A DNA stretch of 64,000 nt from Phytoseiulus persimilis (Eukaryota > Arthropoda > Arachnida > Mesostigmata > Phytoseiidae): positions 26,924,211-26,988,210 of the forward strand of contig CM075104.1 in NCBI GenBank assembly GCA_037576195.1. Reading direction: 5' to 3'. This document shows, one piece after another, positions 12,101 to 22,024 of the stretch. Position numbers and translations under genes: made by a program. Positions within the stretch are counted from its first letter, which is position 1. Each line of letters opens with the position of its first letter. The notes beneath the pieces are model-generated. The model was not told the DNA's origin and ran no database searches. It saw only the letters and a list, made by a program, of their open reading frames with translations.

Positions 12101-14400
12101 TTCCCCTTGGTCGATCAGTGTATCAAATCATTCATGGGTGGCTGCTCCGCTGGGGACCGCTCTCTGGATGAAGGAATGGCTGGGAACAGATCGGTATACT
12201 AAGCCGCTTTTCTCACGCACGCGCGCAGCCATTCCAGATGCTCATTACCCCGGGATATATTCTCGAATGAACCTTAACCTCCACGTAATTTCTGGATAAA
12301 ACCATCGTGCAAAGGTTCCTTGAGAATCTGATGATAGTAGAGTGCCCAATGCTTCGTCCCTCCTACAACGTCCAACGATTGCTTGGCGATTATAGTTGCG
12401 AACGCATCCTTTTGCAGCTGTACAGGCAGGCTGGACTCAGTAGCGTCCCGACCGTCGACGATGCTCGGGGCGGACCTCTGGTCTGATGCCCCATGCGGGC
12501 TCGCGAGGAACTTCGATCTCAGATGATGAAACGACGTAATACAAATGTATTCCGTATTCATGTGCAGGGATACGAGGAAGCCACAATACACAAGGGACCT
12601 CGGAATCGGATTATTGTCGTACCCATAAGTCGACTTCAATATCGAGAGATCGTGGGAAACCCGTCGGTTGATGCGATCATATCCGCGGGAGATTCACGAT
12701 AAGTTCTCTGGGAATCGCGCCAGAGATTGACTGAGGAATTTGATTGCGGAAGCTTCCACGCTCCAAACTATGAAACCACGAGAAAGTGTTATGGCATCCG
12801 ATGCTTTGAAATTTTGTAGCTCCCCGAAACGACCAGGTTAACTATTGAACCCGGTTGAGTTCTGACGGAACTACCAGCGGGGCTCCGGAGGAATTGAACC
12901 GAAACTCTCTCGCGGGTTCAGTGGTATGGAGGTTCTCAATATGAGTTCTTCCATGTTGCGTACGGAAGATCGTGATTCAGTGCGTGCATGCGCCCTGCCG
13001 TTCTGAGACCATAGGTTTGCGAAGAAGAGGAAATTACTCCGAACCGATGTTCATGTACAGCGGCACACAAGGCGAAAACAGCCAATCCAGGATGGATTTG
13101 GAGCCGCGATTCGAGAACGATAACCGGAACGACCACGATACTATTGGGTGCTTGCGAAAGTTCTGAGCGCTCAACTTCGATAACTCATGACTCCGCTTCA
13201 AGGTGGCGCAGAAGAATGATGAGGTCAACGATTAGCGCGAAATGCAGTCAGATCCAGCGAGCGGTCTGCCAACACCGACGGTTTTACTAAAATGGTCGAA
13301 AATGGGAAGATCGCGACTCTGCGATTCCGGGAAAACTAAGATCACCCCCCGTTTTCTGTTCGGAATCGTGAAGTTCGTAAAAAACAAAACAGCTTCAATA
13401 AAATTTCAGCGATTCAGCCTCTGCAAGGCGGGGATGTCGGCCCCGGGAGATCAAATTTCTCGGTGATATTTCGGTGTTCTTTTTTCCGCCAATTGAACTG
13501 TCTCATAGAGAACATAAGGTGCGATTCCTCCGGAAGCGCTGAAAAAACTCGGAAATGTCAGTTAAACACGGTTCATCGTTGTTCGCGTTGCTAGAAGTGA
13601 GCCTAAGATCCGAAGTTGACGGAAAAGTGATTTCTCCCCGTTCGCAGCGTCGTTTCTCGTAGACCTAAAATTTGAGAACGTGGCATATTGTAGGAAAGCC
13701 CGCAAGTCTCTCTGCCGAAGTACTCGAGCCCATCGTTGCAGAGGGAAGACATGCCGGTCACTCTGTGCTAAGGAGACATTTCCGAGAAACTTCATAGCGT
13801 TGCAAGAGTTTTGTGGAAGGATTAAAAGGGAAGTATATTTTCGAGCAGCTCTATAAAATAGAGTTCTCAGCCGACTCGCGCGAATAGAACAGATATTCAC
13901 GCGTCACCATTCCAGCCAACGATCACCAAAGTATTTCAACGAGTGATGAGCGAAAGAAGGAAGGGTAAGAAAGTCCCCGACTCACGATGACCCATTAGAT
14001 ATCTGATCTATATAACAGCAGGAGGAGGGTAGAGGCTTTGACCTCAGTTAACGAAATCCATCTTGAGAGATGAAGGCGCCCAAATCGAGGAAATTCGAGC
14101 GATTCAACTGTACGAGTGCGAACACGTCAAGACAGCGAGGGTCTGATTCGACGTGTATCTTGTTCGTGCTGGCTCCTGGGCATGAATTATTGAGAGTCAA
14201 AATAGGAACCTCTGGACCCACTCATGTGGGTATTGGGAAACGTAGAATTCATGGAGACTGTGGTGGTCTTCGATCGAGAATCAAATGCAAGTTCTATCCG
14301 ACGTTGAGAAGTTGATAACATGATACCAAGATAGATGCTTCACATATGCCGCAGGAGATAAACTCGGACGCTTTTGCTGGCTCTTCACACTTTGCACGTT
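9112..14400. other. Long intergenic stretch with no recognised gene
   Basis: Open frames are short and shadow each other on both strands. The longest are 10104-10583 (minus, 159 residues) and its antisense partner 10189-10572 (plus, 127 residues). Neither shows a known domain or good splice context. No RNA gene or tandem repeat array was found by reading. Confidence 0.4.
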
Positions 14401-14415
14401 TAAGGCGTACTTCGC

Positions 14416-14790
14416 ATGGCGAATCACTCCTCAGTCCTCACCTACAATTTTGAATCAACGCATCAGGTTGGAGCTCGAGGTGAAGTGGATTGGTTGACGG
14501 GAGAGTTCCAACGGGAAATCGAAGAGAGAAACGAGCCCGAGCCCGATGCCCCGAATCAGAGTCGCAAGAGTCATCGTTCTGATGATAACCTGTCGAAGGC
14601 CACGGGCGTCATGAATCGAAGTCGAGCGGAGATCTGCAGCTCGACCTCCTCGAGGGCTCGGAAGTTCCGAGCTTCTTCAGGTCCTTCCGAGTCGGAAGGA
14701 CCTGATGACAGATTGGCGAACAGTGTCAGGCTTGGTCGAGGCCATGGGGGAGGCACGGTTCCCCGACCCGGTCTACTCCAGCGAGACTAA
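14416..14790 (+). CDS. Unrecognised 124-codon open frame (doubtful)
   Basis: The frame opens with ATG and codes a charged, serine- and arginine-rich sequence (for example WLTGEFQREIEERNEPEPD) with no signal peptide, membrane segment or known domain. A perfect 27-base palindrome lies inside it. It may be a chance frame, or an exon whose partners I could not find. Confidence 0.15.
   Translation: MANHSSVLTYNFESTHQVGARGEVDWLTGEFQREIEERNEPEPDAPNQSRKSHRSDDNLSKATGVMNRSRAEICSSTSSRARKFRASSGPSESEGPDDRLANSVRLGRGHGGGTVPRPGLLQRD
14678..14704. repeat. Perfect 27-base palindrome
   Basis: Thirteen-base arms, CAGGTCCTTCCGA and TCGGAAGGACCTG, separated by a single G. The smaller related stem CGGAAGTTCCG lies just before it at 14660-14670. 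It would form a strong hairpin in DNA or RNA, or serve as a dimeric protein binding site. Confidence 0.7.
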
Positions 14791-15184
14791 TGGCGTCCCG
14801 AATGTGGTTGGGATGAAACTGTGTACATACACGGAAGAGCCCTCGACTGGTTGGCGGTCGCATGATCTGGGCAATCGAAGGTTGCAGCGACAGGATTCGA
14901 AATGAGTGTCCACATTCAACGGAACAAAGTCAATCCGCACGTTCGGTAGTAGTCCGCTCGCTCTCACGTCGATTCGTCCACGGGCTCAATAGCTCTCCCA
15001 TCGTTGCGACGGGACCCTCGAAACTTTTCAGTGGGAATATCAACGTTCACGCACATAATACATAGATCATATGAGCAAAGCTAACTTTTGAAGTACCCGC
15101 CAGGGTTCAAGCTCTATTGATAGGTCCAGTGTATGTTTCGGACTCTTTCCGACAGTTGGTTTCGCTCTATGGGTCCCTATCCGT

Positions 15185-15256
15185 AAATACTCCCCCCACG
15201 TAGGGGGCAAGCAAGCTCCTCAGACACCCGTCGTGACGGGGCCTGAGGGACCCGTC
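15185..15256. repeat. Two adjacent GC-rich hairpins
   Basis: CCCCCC-ACGTA-GGGGG near 15192-15207 is followed by a nested stem pairing CTCAG with CTGAG around CCCGTC-GT-GACGGG near 15219-15249. No coding frame uses this stretch. This could be a structured RNA fragment or repeat-derived; I see no match to a known RNA family. Confidence 0.3.
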
Positions 15257-15834
15257 TCCGTTCCGGTAGAAGCCTTGGACTCCTAGCTTTGTTCCTGGCA
15301 TCTATGAGAGGGAAATTAGCTCGCTCCATGTGGCCGATGGGGGCGCAAGATTATTGCCAGCGCTAGAGTCGGGAGGTCCGTCCTTCTGAGAGTTACAGGC
15401 ATCGCAATAAATCATGAGAGCTGTCTCGTTTCCGGGCTGCAACCTGATGGAAGACACTGATAAGTCCAGACGCCCTCGACATACGCGGTCTGATCGCATC
15501 GCTCTGTTAAGCTGCTGCCGGTTCGAATGTTCTGCTCTGATGTTGCGTACAAGATAGTTCCGAAGCCTTTGCCGCGAGGTTAACACTTTTGAGGGCGATC
15601 GGAATGCCTAAGCAAGCAACAACGGATTATTTTGAACCGGATTTCCCCAATAATAATCACGAATCCTCACCCTCAGTGGTGTCGTTCGGTATTCCACGGG
15701 TTGGTGTATGTCCTCCGAAGAAGATTCCCAAATGTTCAAAGGGCTAGTCTTCGATGGAGCAACGCTAGACGATCTCCCGTAAGCGCTCGAGTCAGCTTCG
15801 GGAGCATCTGCTTGCTGGCGGATTGAATTACTAT

Positions 15835-15870
15835 TCAAGTTTTTAATACCAGCCGCGCTTCGCGCGGCTT
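15835..15870. repeat. Short GC-rich hairpin
   Basis: AGCCGCG-CTT-CGCGCGGCT type stem just left of the satellite array. It could act as the boundary hairpin of a repeat. Confidence 0.3.
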
Positions 15871-15964
15871 GACTCCGGTCCCTGGCACAGAGGCACTTTT
15901 CTCTCTCCTTTGGATGCGCATTCCTGAAACTATCTTGTCATTCGGTTGATTTTTATACATGTTG

Positions 15965-17410
15965 TTTCGGTCAGATCGACTCCTCAATAACCTCCTTAGA
16001 CCCCAAAAACTATGATCAGGTCGACGCCGGGAATTACCTGTTTCGATTCCGGAAAGAATGGTCAGATCGACCCCGGAACAACCCTGATCCCTCATTGGCC
16101 CTTCAAGCAGGGGAGGTTGTCAGAGGGCTCTTCCGTGGGGGGCTGGCATCCGGCGTTGTATCTTTCGAGGGCCCGTCCCCCAGTGGGATTCACCACAGGT
16201 CCCCTTCTCATGCTTTCTATATACCGGCGACAGAAGCTGCGGAGCCCATGGCTGATGGATCGGCTGGCGCATGCTGTCAAGCTGCTAAATCGCGGTCAAC
16301 GTGAGGCTTGACGGTTCGATCCTTGTACCAAACCAGACCAGCAGCGAGTGCGGCGACTGCTCGCCACTCCTCACGTCCCTTGAGCATGAAGCTCACCAGC
16401 GCTGGCCCGTCCGCCGTCCGAGAACCATAGATCGAGATCCGGCGAAACCTCAACCTGATGAACCGGGCTTTCTTCGCGAAACGGGAGCCGTGGCCGGTGA
16501 GAACCTGTGCGAGGGGGCATGTAAGAGAGGCGTGCCACCTGCTGATTCTTTCCTCGATGTTCGGAACGCAGCTCCGAATCCAAGCTCCGGGGTCCGGTAG
16601 GTTGACTTCGTTCCATCTCTTCTGCCATGCCGCGCTGGCCGCCTCCCTCTCGAAGGAGAGTCCGTTCTCGGCAGGGATGCCGTCCATGTCGCTGGTCTCC
16701 TGAGATTCAAGAATTCTCGCTCTTAGGTAGTGGGTGATCTGCCCCACCAGGACTTGTATTCCCAGCGTCGATGCTGTGCGGGTTGCGCGTGGAATGCCGA
16801 TGCAGAGTGGTCGCTGAAACCTGTCGAGAAGTCTCTTGGTGGCCGGAGCCGAATCTCGAAGGGCCCAGAGTGGCGCGGGTCGCCGCAGTTCGTTCTCCGT
16901 CGAGTTTGGTTCGGGGGCTTGCGTACGTTGGTATCACCTAATTAGACTCCGGAAAGTATGGTCAGATTAAGCCAGGAATCACCTCGCGAGACCCGGAGGG
17001 GCACGGCCAGTTCGACCCCAAAGCAACTCCTCAGACCCAGAAAAGCGGACGGCCCTTGGTGACCCGGAAGGAATAAACAGGAATTGTCCTGAGTGCCCAG
17101 TCACCAAAAGGGCGGAGGGATGCGTTGTAGAGGACACGCCTCATAACCAAGGTAACAGACGAGAGTCCCATCTAAGGTATCCGAAGGGATTTACCCTCCC
17201 GCCTGAGGGAGAAGAAAAAAAAGACCCTGAAAAGTATGGGCAGATCGATCCTAGAATCACCTGATCAGCCTCCGAAGAGTATGATCAGAACGAACACGGA
17301 GTTTTCTCCTTAGACGCCGAGAAGTGTGGTGAGATCGATACCGAGATCACCTCTCCAGACCCGGAAAAGTGTGGTCATATCGATCCCGCAAGCACCTCTC
17401 TCGATTCCAC
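15965..17410. repeat. Irregular satellite of about 42 bp units, split by a LINE fragment
   Basis: Units share a core close to AAGTATGGTCAGATCGA followed by CCCGGAATCACCTC and a GACCC spacer. Copies are recognisable at 16000-16090, 16945-17060 and 17220-17410, with diverged copies between. The same unit recurs at 59320-59440. Copies differ by 10-30 percent by eye. The interval 16277-16935 inside the array is LINE-derived coding sequence. Confidence 0.65.
16277..16935 (-). mobile_element. 3' fragment of a non-LTR retrotransposon (LINE) ORF2
   Basis: The minus strand reads as the region after the reverse transcriptase of an R1/Jockey-type LINE. LDRFQRPLCIGIPRATRTAS continues in the same frame into a WQKRWN motif, then IRSCVPNIEERISRW, LAQVLTGHG and a C-terminal stretch where the usual Cys-Cys-His-Cys knuckle has decayed (IYGSRTADGPALVSF). 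The 5' part of the element, including polymerase catalytic motifs, is absent, as expected for 5'-truncated LINE copies. The frame from 16747 to 16277 is still open, so the copy is not ancient, but no complete ORF exists. It is embedded in the 42 bp satellite. Confidence 0.75.
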
Positions 17411-18340
17411 CTCGTCCACAATCCAGAAGGACGGCGGCCAAACTGACAGACGATGCGGATTATATATGGAAGGGATCCCCCTTGGTGGATGAGTGATGAA
17501 TGTGCTGTAACTGACATGTGCCATGTGTCCAGAGCCGGTAGATCTCCCTCAGCCTGTGAGGGGTGGAAAAATTGCTCAAAAATCGTACCGAGGACCCTAC
17601 AAGGAACTCTCCGTATATTTCATCGGCGACAATATCATCGTAACTCGCATCTTCCCCTCTCCCACTCAGCTTCAGGTTATTCGTTCTACGAAGCGCTCTT
17701 CGGCAGAGCTGGGAGCTGGGTTCTCTGACGTCTCTCAAGCTTGTCTGGGGGGAGGCAGGTAGCTCTCTATGAGCCAGTTGAGATCAGAATTTGCTCCCCG
17801 GAGTTCTCAAAACGTCGTATTCGCCGTGCGCCCGATATACGGAGGGAAATATTCCCAAGATGTATCATCTTCAAGAAATTATCATGTTCGAAAGGAGTCC
17901 CAACCTTGGTTCAGGACCCTTTCCAGGGCTGTAAGCCGCGTCATGGATTAGCCGCCGCTGCATGGCAAAATTCACAGCTACGTATATCCTCTTTTCTGCC
18001 TGTCTTGACTTAATTGATCCTTCGGAGCCTAAACTCCGGCTTCGGACACCAACGACAGCAATCAAGTTCCCAGTGATCGCTCAACGAACGTTGGAATGAT
18101 AGATACATCGAAGAATTCGGAATTCCGCAAGCACCCGCCGTTCTTTTCCTTGATTACCTCTCCAAACTTGACAGGGAATGGGGTAGGCTTTAATGCTGCC
18201 AGCCTTCCATTTGAAGTTTTGAACGAGGCGTTGATGAAGACGAGGTCTCATGAGTAGCTGCTTCGGCTAGAAGAAATTGACAACATTCGCGTGATAGTCA
18301 AGCGATACCGGTGGGTTCAGCCTGTCCAGAGCAGAGCTTT
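17411..18340. other. Intergenic, nothing recognised
   Basis: Short antiparallel frames only (17453-17762, 17871-18065). No conserved domain, RNA gene or repeat seen. Confidence 0.4.
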
Positions 18341-18344
18341 GCAA

Positions 18345-19640
18345 GGGCAATTCAACCGCGGCTGATAACCGCAATAACCGCGAGCGAATTGCGGTTACAA
18401 CCGCATTTAACCGCAATTTTCCGAAACGTGTGATACTTTGAGAAAGCGTCTTGTCTGATGAGCGTACTCTGGCTGAGGATCTGGAATTAGGCGCTAGCAA
18501 TTCAAAAGGAATGAATTGCTTCTGGAACTGTGACATTTTGTGCGATGAGTCCCGTTGAGTGAAGTTTGTACACGCTTCCGAAAGCCGGGCCCGGCCAGCT
18601 ATTATACCTGGACATATCACACAACAGGTGCAGCCTCTCCATGTCCCCTTGAGCAAGCCGTTTAAGTACTCGATGAGCCAGCATGAGTTCAGCGGAGGGC
18701 TCAATCTCCCAGAACTTTGCACATCTGGTAGGATCAAGGAACAGAGCAAAGCAGAAGCAGCTATAGTGTGGGTTCCACTCTCGTTGGAACGCATCGATAA
18801 AAGAATCGTGATGAAATCCTACCAGAAAACGGGGATCTCTCATGCACCGGTCGGAACCGAGAACAAACGCCCTTTTTAAAGACCGCAACGATGATACCGA
18901 AGCCGGGAGCAGTAACTTGGAGTCAGCAAAAACTGGAAGCAGCACCTACGAGGGCCTCGATGATTCCCGATTAAAGAAAACTCGAGAATCAGGACGTCGA
19001 ATTCAAGTGGGTCATCCGAACCCCACGAAGAAGCATGCTCTCGGGCACTCTTCGCTCGTGGAACCGTGACGAAATCGGCCCCACATTTCAGAGTTTGCAA
19101 CACAACCTCAGCGGATCGTGAGGAGTTGGACCCGAAATTGATGATCTCTCTTGCTTAAGGATAATGTGTCAAAGATTTCGTGACTTCAAACGTTCAACCA
19201 ATGTTCCCGGCCCCATCTGACCAAGGTCGGGTTGTAACAAACGAGTCTTCATGAGATGTGTTTTGAGATCTCCTTGTTAGCGTTGATTGTAGACCCTCCA
19301 TTCTGATGGAAGAGGAAAAGCTTCCAGGAAATCATACGGAGTTTTCTCTCTCATGTGGGAACTTTCCTTTGGGAAGGATATCGAGGAGTTGTGCTGTCTC
19401 TCCTTCTCCTCCGACTATGACTCGTTTCAATATGATTAGGCGTGAAACGATGGTATCGGTGAAGGATCTATTCGGAATCACATCTCCGGGCACTCTCCTA
19501 TATAACCGCGTTTATTCGCGGTTATAACCGCGGGTTTTGGTCCCAATTTTACGGTGAAGCGCTATTGCGGTGATGAATTTGCGGTTATCGGTTAACCGTA
19601 ACCACGGTTTTTGAGAAATGCGGTTATTTACAAAAGCTAG
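18345..19640 (+). mobile_element. Relic of a pogo/Tigger-like DNA transposon with AACCGC subterminal repeats
   Basis: The centre (about 18559-18960, plus) codes a decayed DDE-superfamily C terminus typical of pogo/Tigger/Jerky transposases: IIPGHITQQVQPLHVPLSKP aligns with the family 'IPGG.TS.LQPLDV..NKPFK' motif, and RIVMKSYQKTGISHA with 'V.KSFKKCGI.NA'. Clusters of AACCGC and its complement flank this at 18348-18420 and 19500-19630, in opposite overall arrangement. No terminal inverted repeat with TA duplication was found. The joining of these clusters to the transposase as one element is inference; they could be an independent satellite. Confidence 0.6.
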
Positions 19641-19959
19641 TCACAAGTCTCGAATCATGGTCCTAGCACAGAGCGCAGCTAGACATGCACACGAACCTTC
19701 GATGAGCGGACTAAGGCAACGAGCCGGCCTTGTCTGCGTGCATGGTGCGGCGTCATTGCCGCACTTACCATTCGTCCAAAGATTCTCCTTTCCGCAGCGG
19801 GCTGGAGTCGAACTGAACCATCGAGGGTCATGCATTTTCTATGACAACGAGACCGTGTCCACCGCTATCCTGCGTTGCCAGTGGAACTTTGTGAAATGAG
19901 CAACGCTGACGAGAGGAACAAGATTCTGCAATGGTGGTCGACGAATGCAGCCATCTTTC

Positions 19960-20165
19960 CAAGCGTATCGGAATTGAAGCTTATGGGGCATATTGTCGGT
20001 CCAACCTCGACTGTTTCAACCCCGATCATTTCAACCATCCGAATTTTGACCTCGGTTATTCCAACTTCGATCTCAATACAATCCGAATATTTCCAATTTC
20101 AAATACAGTACAATCCCGGTTATTTCATGGTTCGATTATTTCCACTTTTTTCTGCATCGATTAGT
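19960..20165. repeat. Degenerate TTTCAACC/TTCCAA-type repeat
   Basis: Phrases such as TATTTCAACC, CCGATCATTTCAACCATCC and TATTCCAACTTCGATC recur every 20-25 bases in an A/T-richer stretch. It is most simply an eroded minisatellite. Confidence 0.4.
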
Positions 20166-20169
20166 CGAA

Positions 20170-21190
20170 GTAATTTAGGTTTTCACTGGCTGGCACATTG
20201 AGCCTGAACTATGTTAGGGGTCTGGAGCCATGCGACGACCTCTGGAGTGCGTGAGTTCACTGGATTCATCATTCGAGTGGGCAAGAGCAAGCGCGAGCCG
20301 GCACCTCCATTTGTGTGATCGATATCTTACGACGGCCGAGTGCTTACCCACGGGGAGCCAAGGACCCGCTCGGCTGAATTCCCTCATGATCAGGAGCCTC
20401 GGTCCTGTGAGAGATAGGGCTCGCGAGCATGTCATTCGTCGAGGTCTGAGGCTTTCGGAATCTGCGGAATTTGGCGATCTTGCAATCGTTCCAAAAATAT
20501 CTCGGGGGTTGTTTGCAGAAGAGTTGGTTTTGATGTGCCCAATTCAATGATCAACCAGGGTACTAGCGTATAGGAGGTACCCCGGCCGGGTGGGAGCTCG
20601 TATCATTTTCCATGTGGCAAGCAAGGTTCCCCGCTCAAAGAAAGATACGCTGTGACTCATTATTCTTTCGAGGGGAGAATCAGTTGAATGGGAAAACACT
20701 CGGGTGGTTTCAAATTTTAACCGACTCGCGACTCCAGCGCATTCCAGATGAGCTAGCGGTCGGCATCGTGACGCTGATCGTCGCCGTCAAGCAGTTGAAT
20801 TCGACCTGATTTGATTGCGAGTTTTCAGGCATCTTGGATTTCATTTTCTTATTATCCTAACTGATTTCGAGGGAATTCCCAAGATGTGGTCGCTCTCAGC
20901 AGTGATTGATCCTTGGCCGACCTTTCCATGACGCGACGAGAGAGCAGCGACGCGGCGCCATCGGATGACGCCTGGAAACAGAAAATAACGCGCAGGAAGC
21001 TCGGATGTTGGGTCAAGCGGAAAATTTACGGGAATCTTTCGGTCTGGGACGATGAATGCCGTACTACCTGAGGCTTCGATAGATCAAATTATCAAATGCT
21101 CGGGATACATCGGCCAGGAGGAGCAACTTATGACCAGACTAATCAGACGTTTTCAGGGAGACGAAAACTGAGTGAGAGGACCAGACAATG
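20170..21190. other. Intergenic region upstream of the RASEF-like gene
   Basis: No conserved coding sequence. The open frame at 20230-20550 (plus) has an antisense shadow and no domain. Confidence 0.35.
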
Positions 21191-21194
21191 AGAC

Positions 21195-21508
21195 TTAGAC
21201 CTTTAGGTCTGGGCAAGTGAGTGAAGGTGAGCTGCCGTCGTCGTGGTTGTTGTTGCTAGGGAGGAGCGTGCGTAACCACCAGCTGTTCAGCTTCGGCGCT
21301 TCCAGTAAACGACCGACGGACCGACCATCGAAACGAACGAGCGGACAGATGGACTCGAAAGTGAGCGAGAGCTGAGCGTCGGAGAGCATCGACGTCAAAC
21401 AGAGAGTTGCAACGAGCTGTGCCGACCGTGAACGACAGTCACGCAGCCGCTCATTCCTCGGAATTTGTGAAAATTCTCCACCTTCAACGTGTGCGCAGCA
21501 GATTTTCG
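21195..21508 (+). other. Probable 5' UTR exon of the RASEF-like gene
   Basis: GC-rich stretch without a conserved frame ending in a strong donor (TTTTCG/GTGAGT at 21508/21509). The next coding exon begins after an acceptor at 22016 and only a few bases before the start codon, so an upstream non-coding exon is required. Position inferred. Confidence 0.35.
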
Positions 21509-22024
21509 GTGAGTTCACACACGCATCTGGGGATTAAATATGGTGAACGATGATCTGATCTTCAGGGAGCGGGCTTCCTTTCCGGTGAAACCCCGCATGT
21601 TGTTGAGGTCGCTCAATCGTGAACCCCACGGCACACGCCGAACGGAACTGTTCCCAGCACTTGACTAATAATGCGCAAGAGTATGATGAAACATGGAGAG
21701 CGCGAGGTCGAATGGTATGAAGTTCGAGCAGCTCATATTTTTCCGCGGAGATCGATTTTCTCGAGGAATCACTGCTTCGGGTGGGCCTCTTCCGTAATCG
21801 GATGACTCCTCTGATATAACATCTGTTCCCGGCCTGAAATGCCCTCAAGTCCGATGATTCGGAACATCGAAAACCTTGGAAGCGCCAAACCCTCACATTA
21901 TACTTCATGATCATGTTGAAGCGCAATGGAATCTGAATACTGAGGCCGAGGATCGAGGAGAATTTTTGTTCTGTGAGAGAGATGTTTGTTCCTTATTCGA
22001 AGTAATTACGTCACAGGGAGCACC

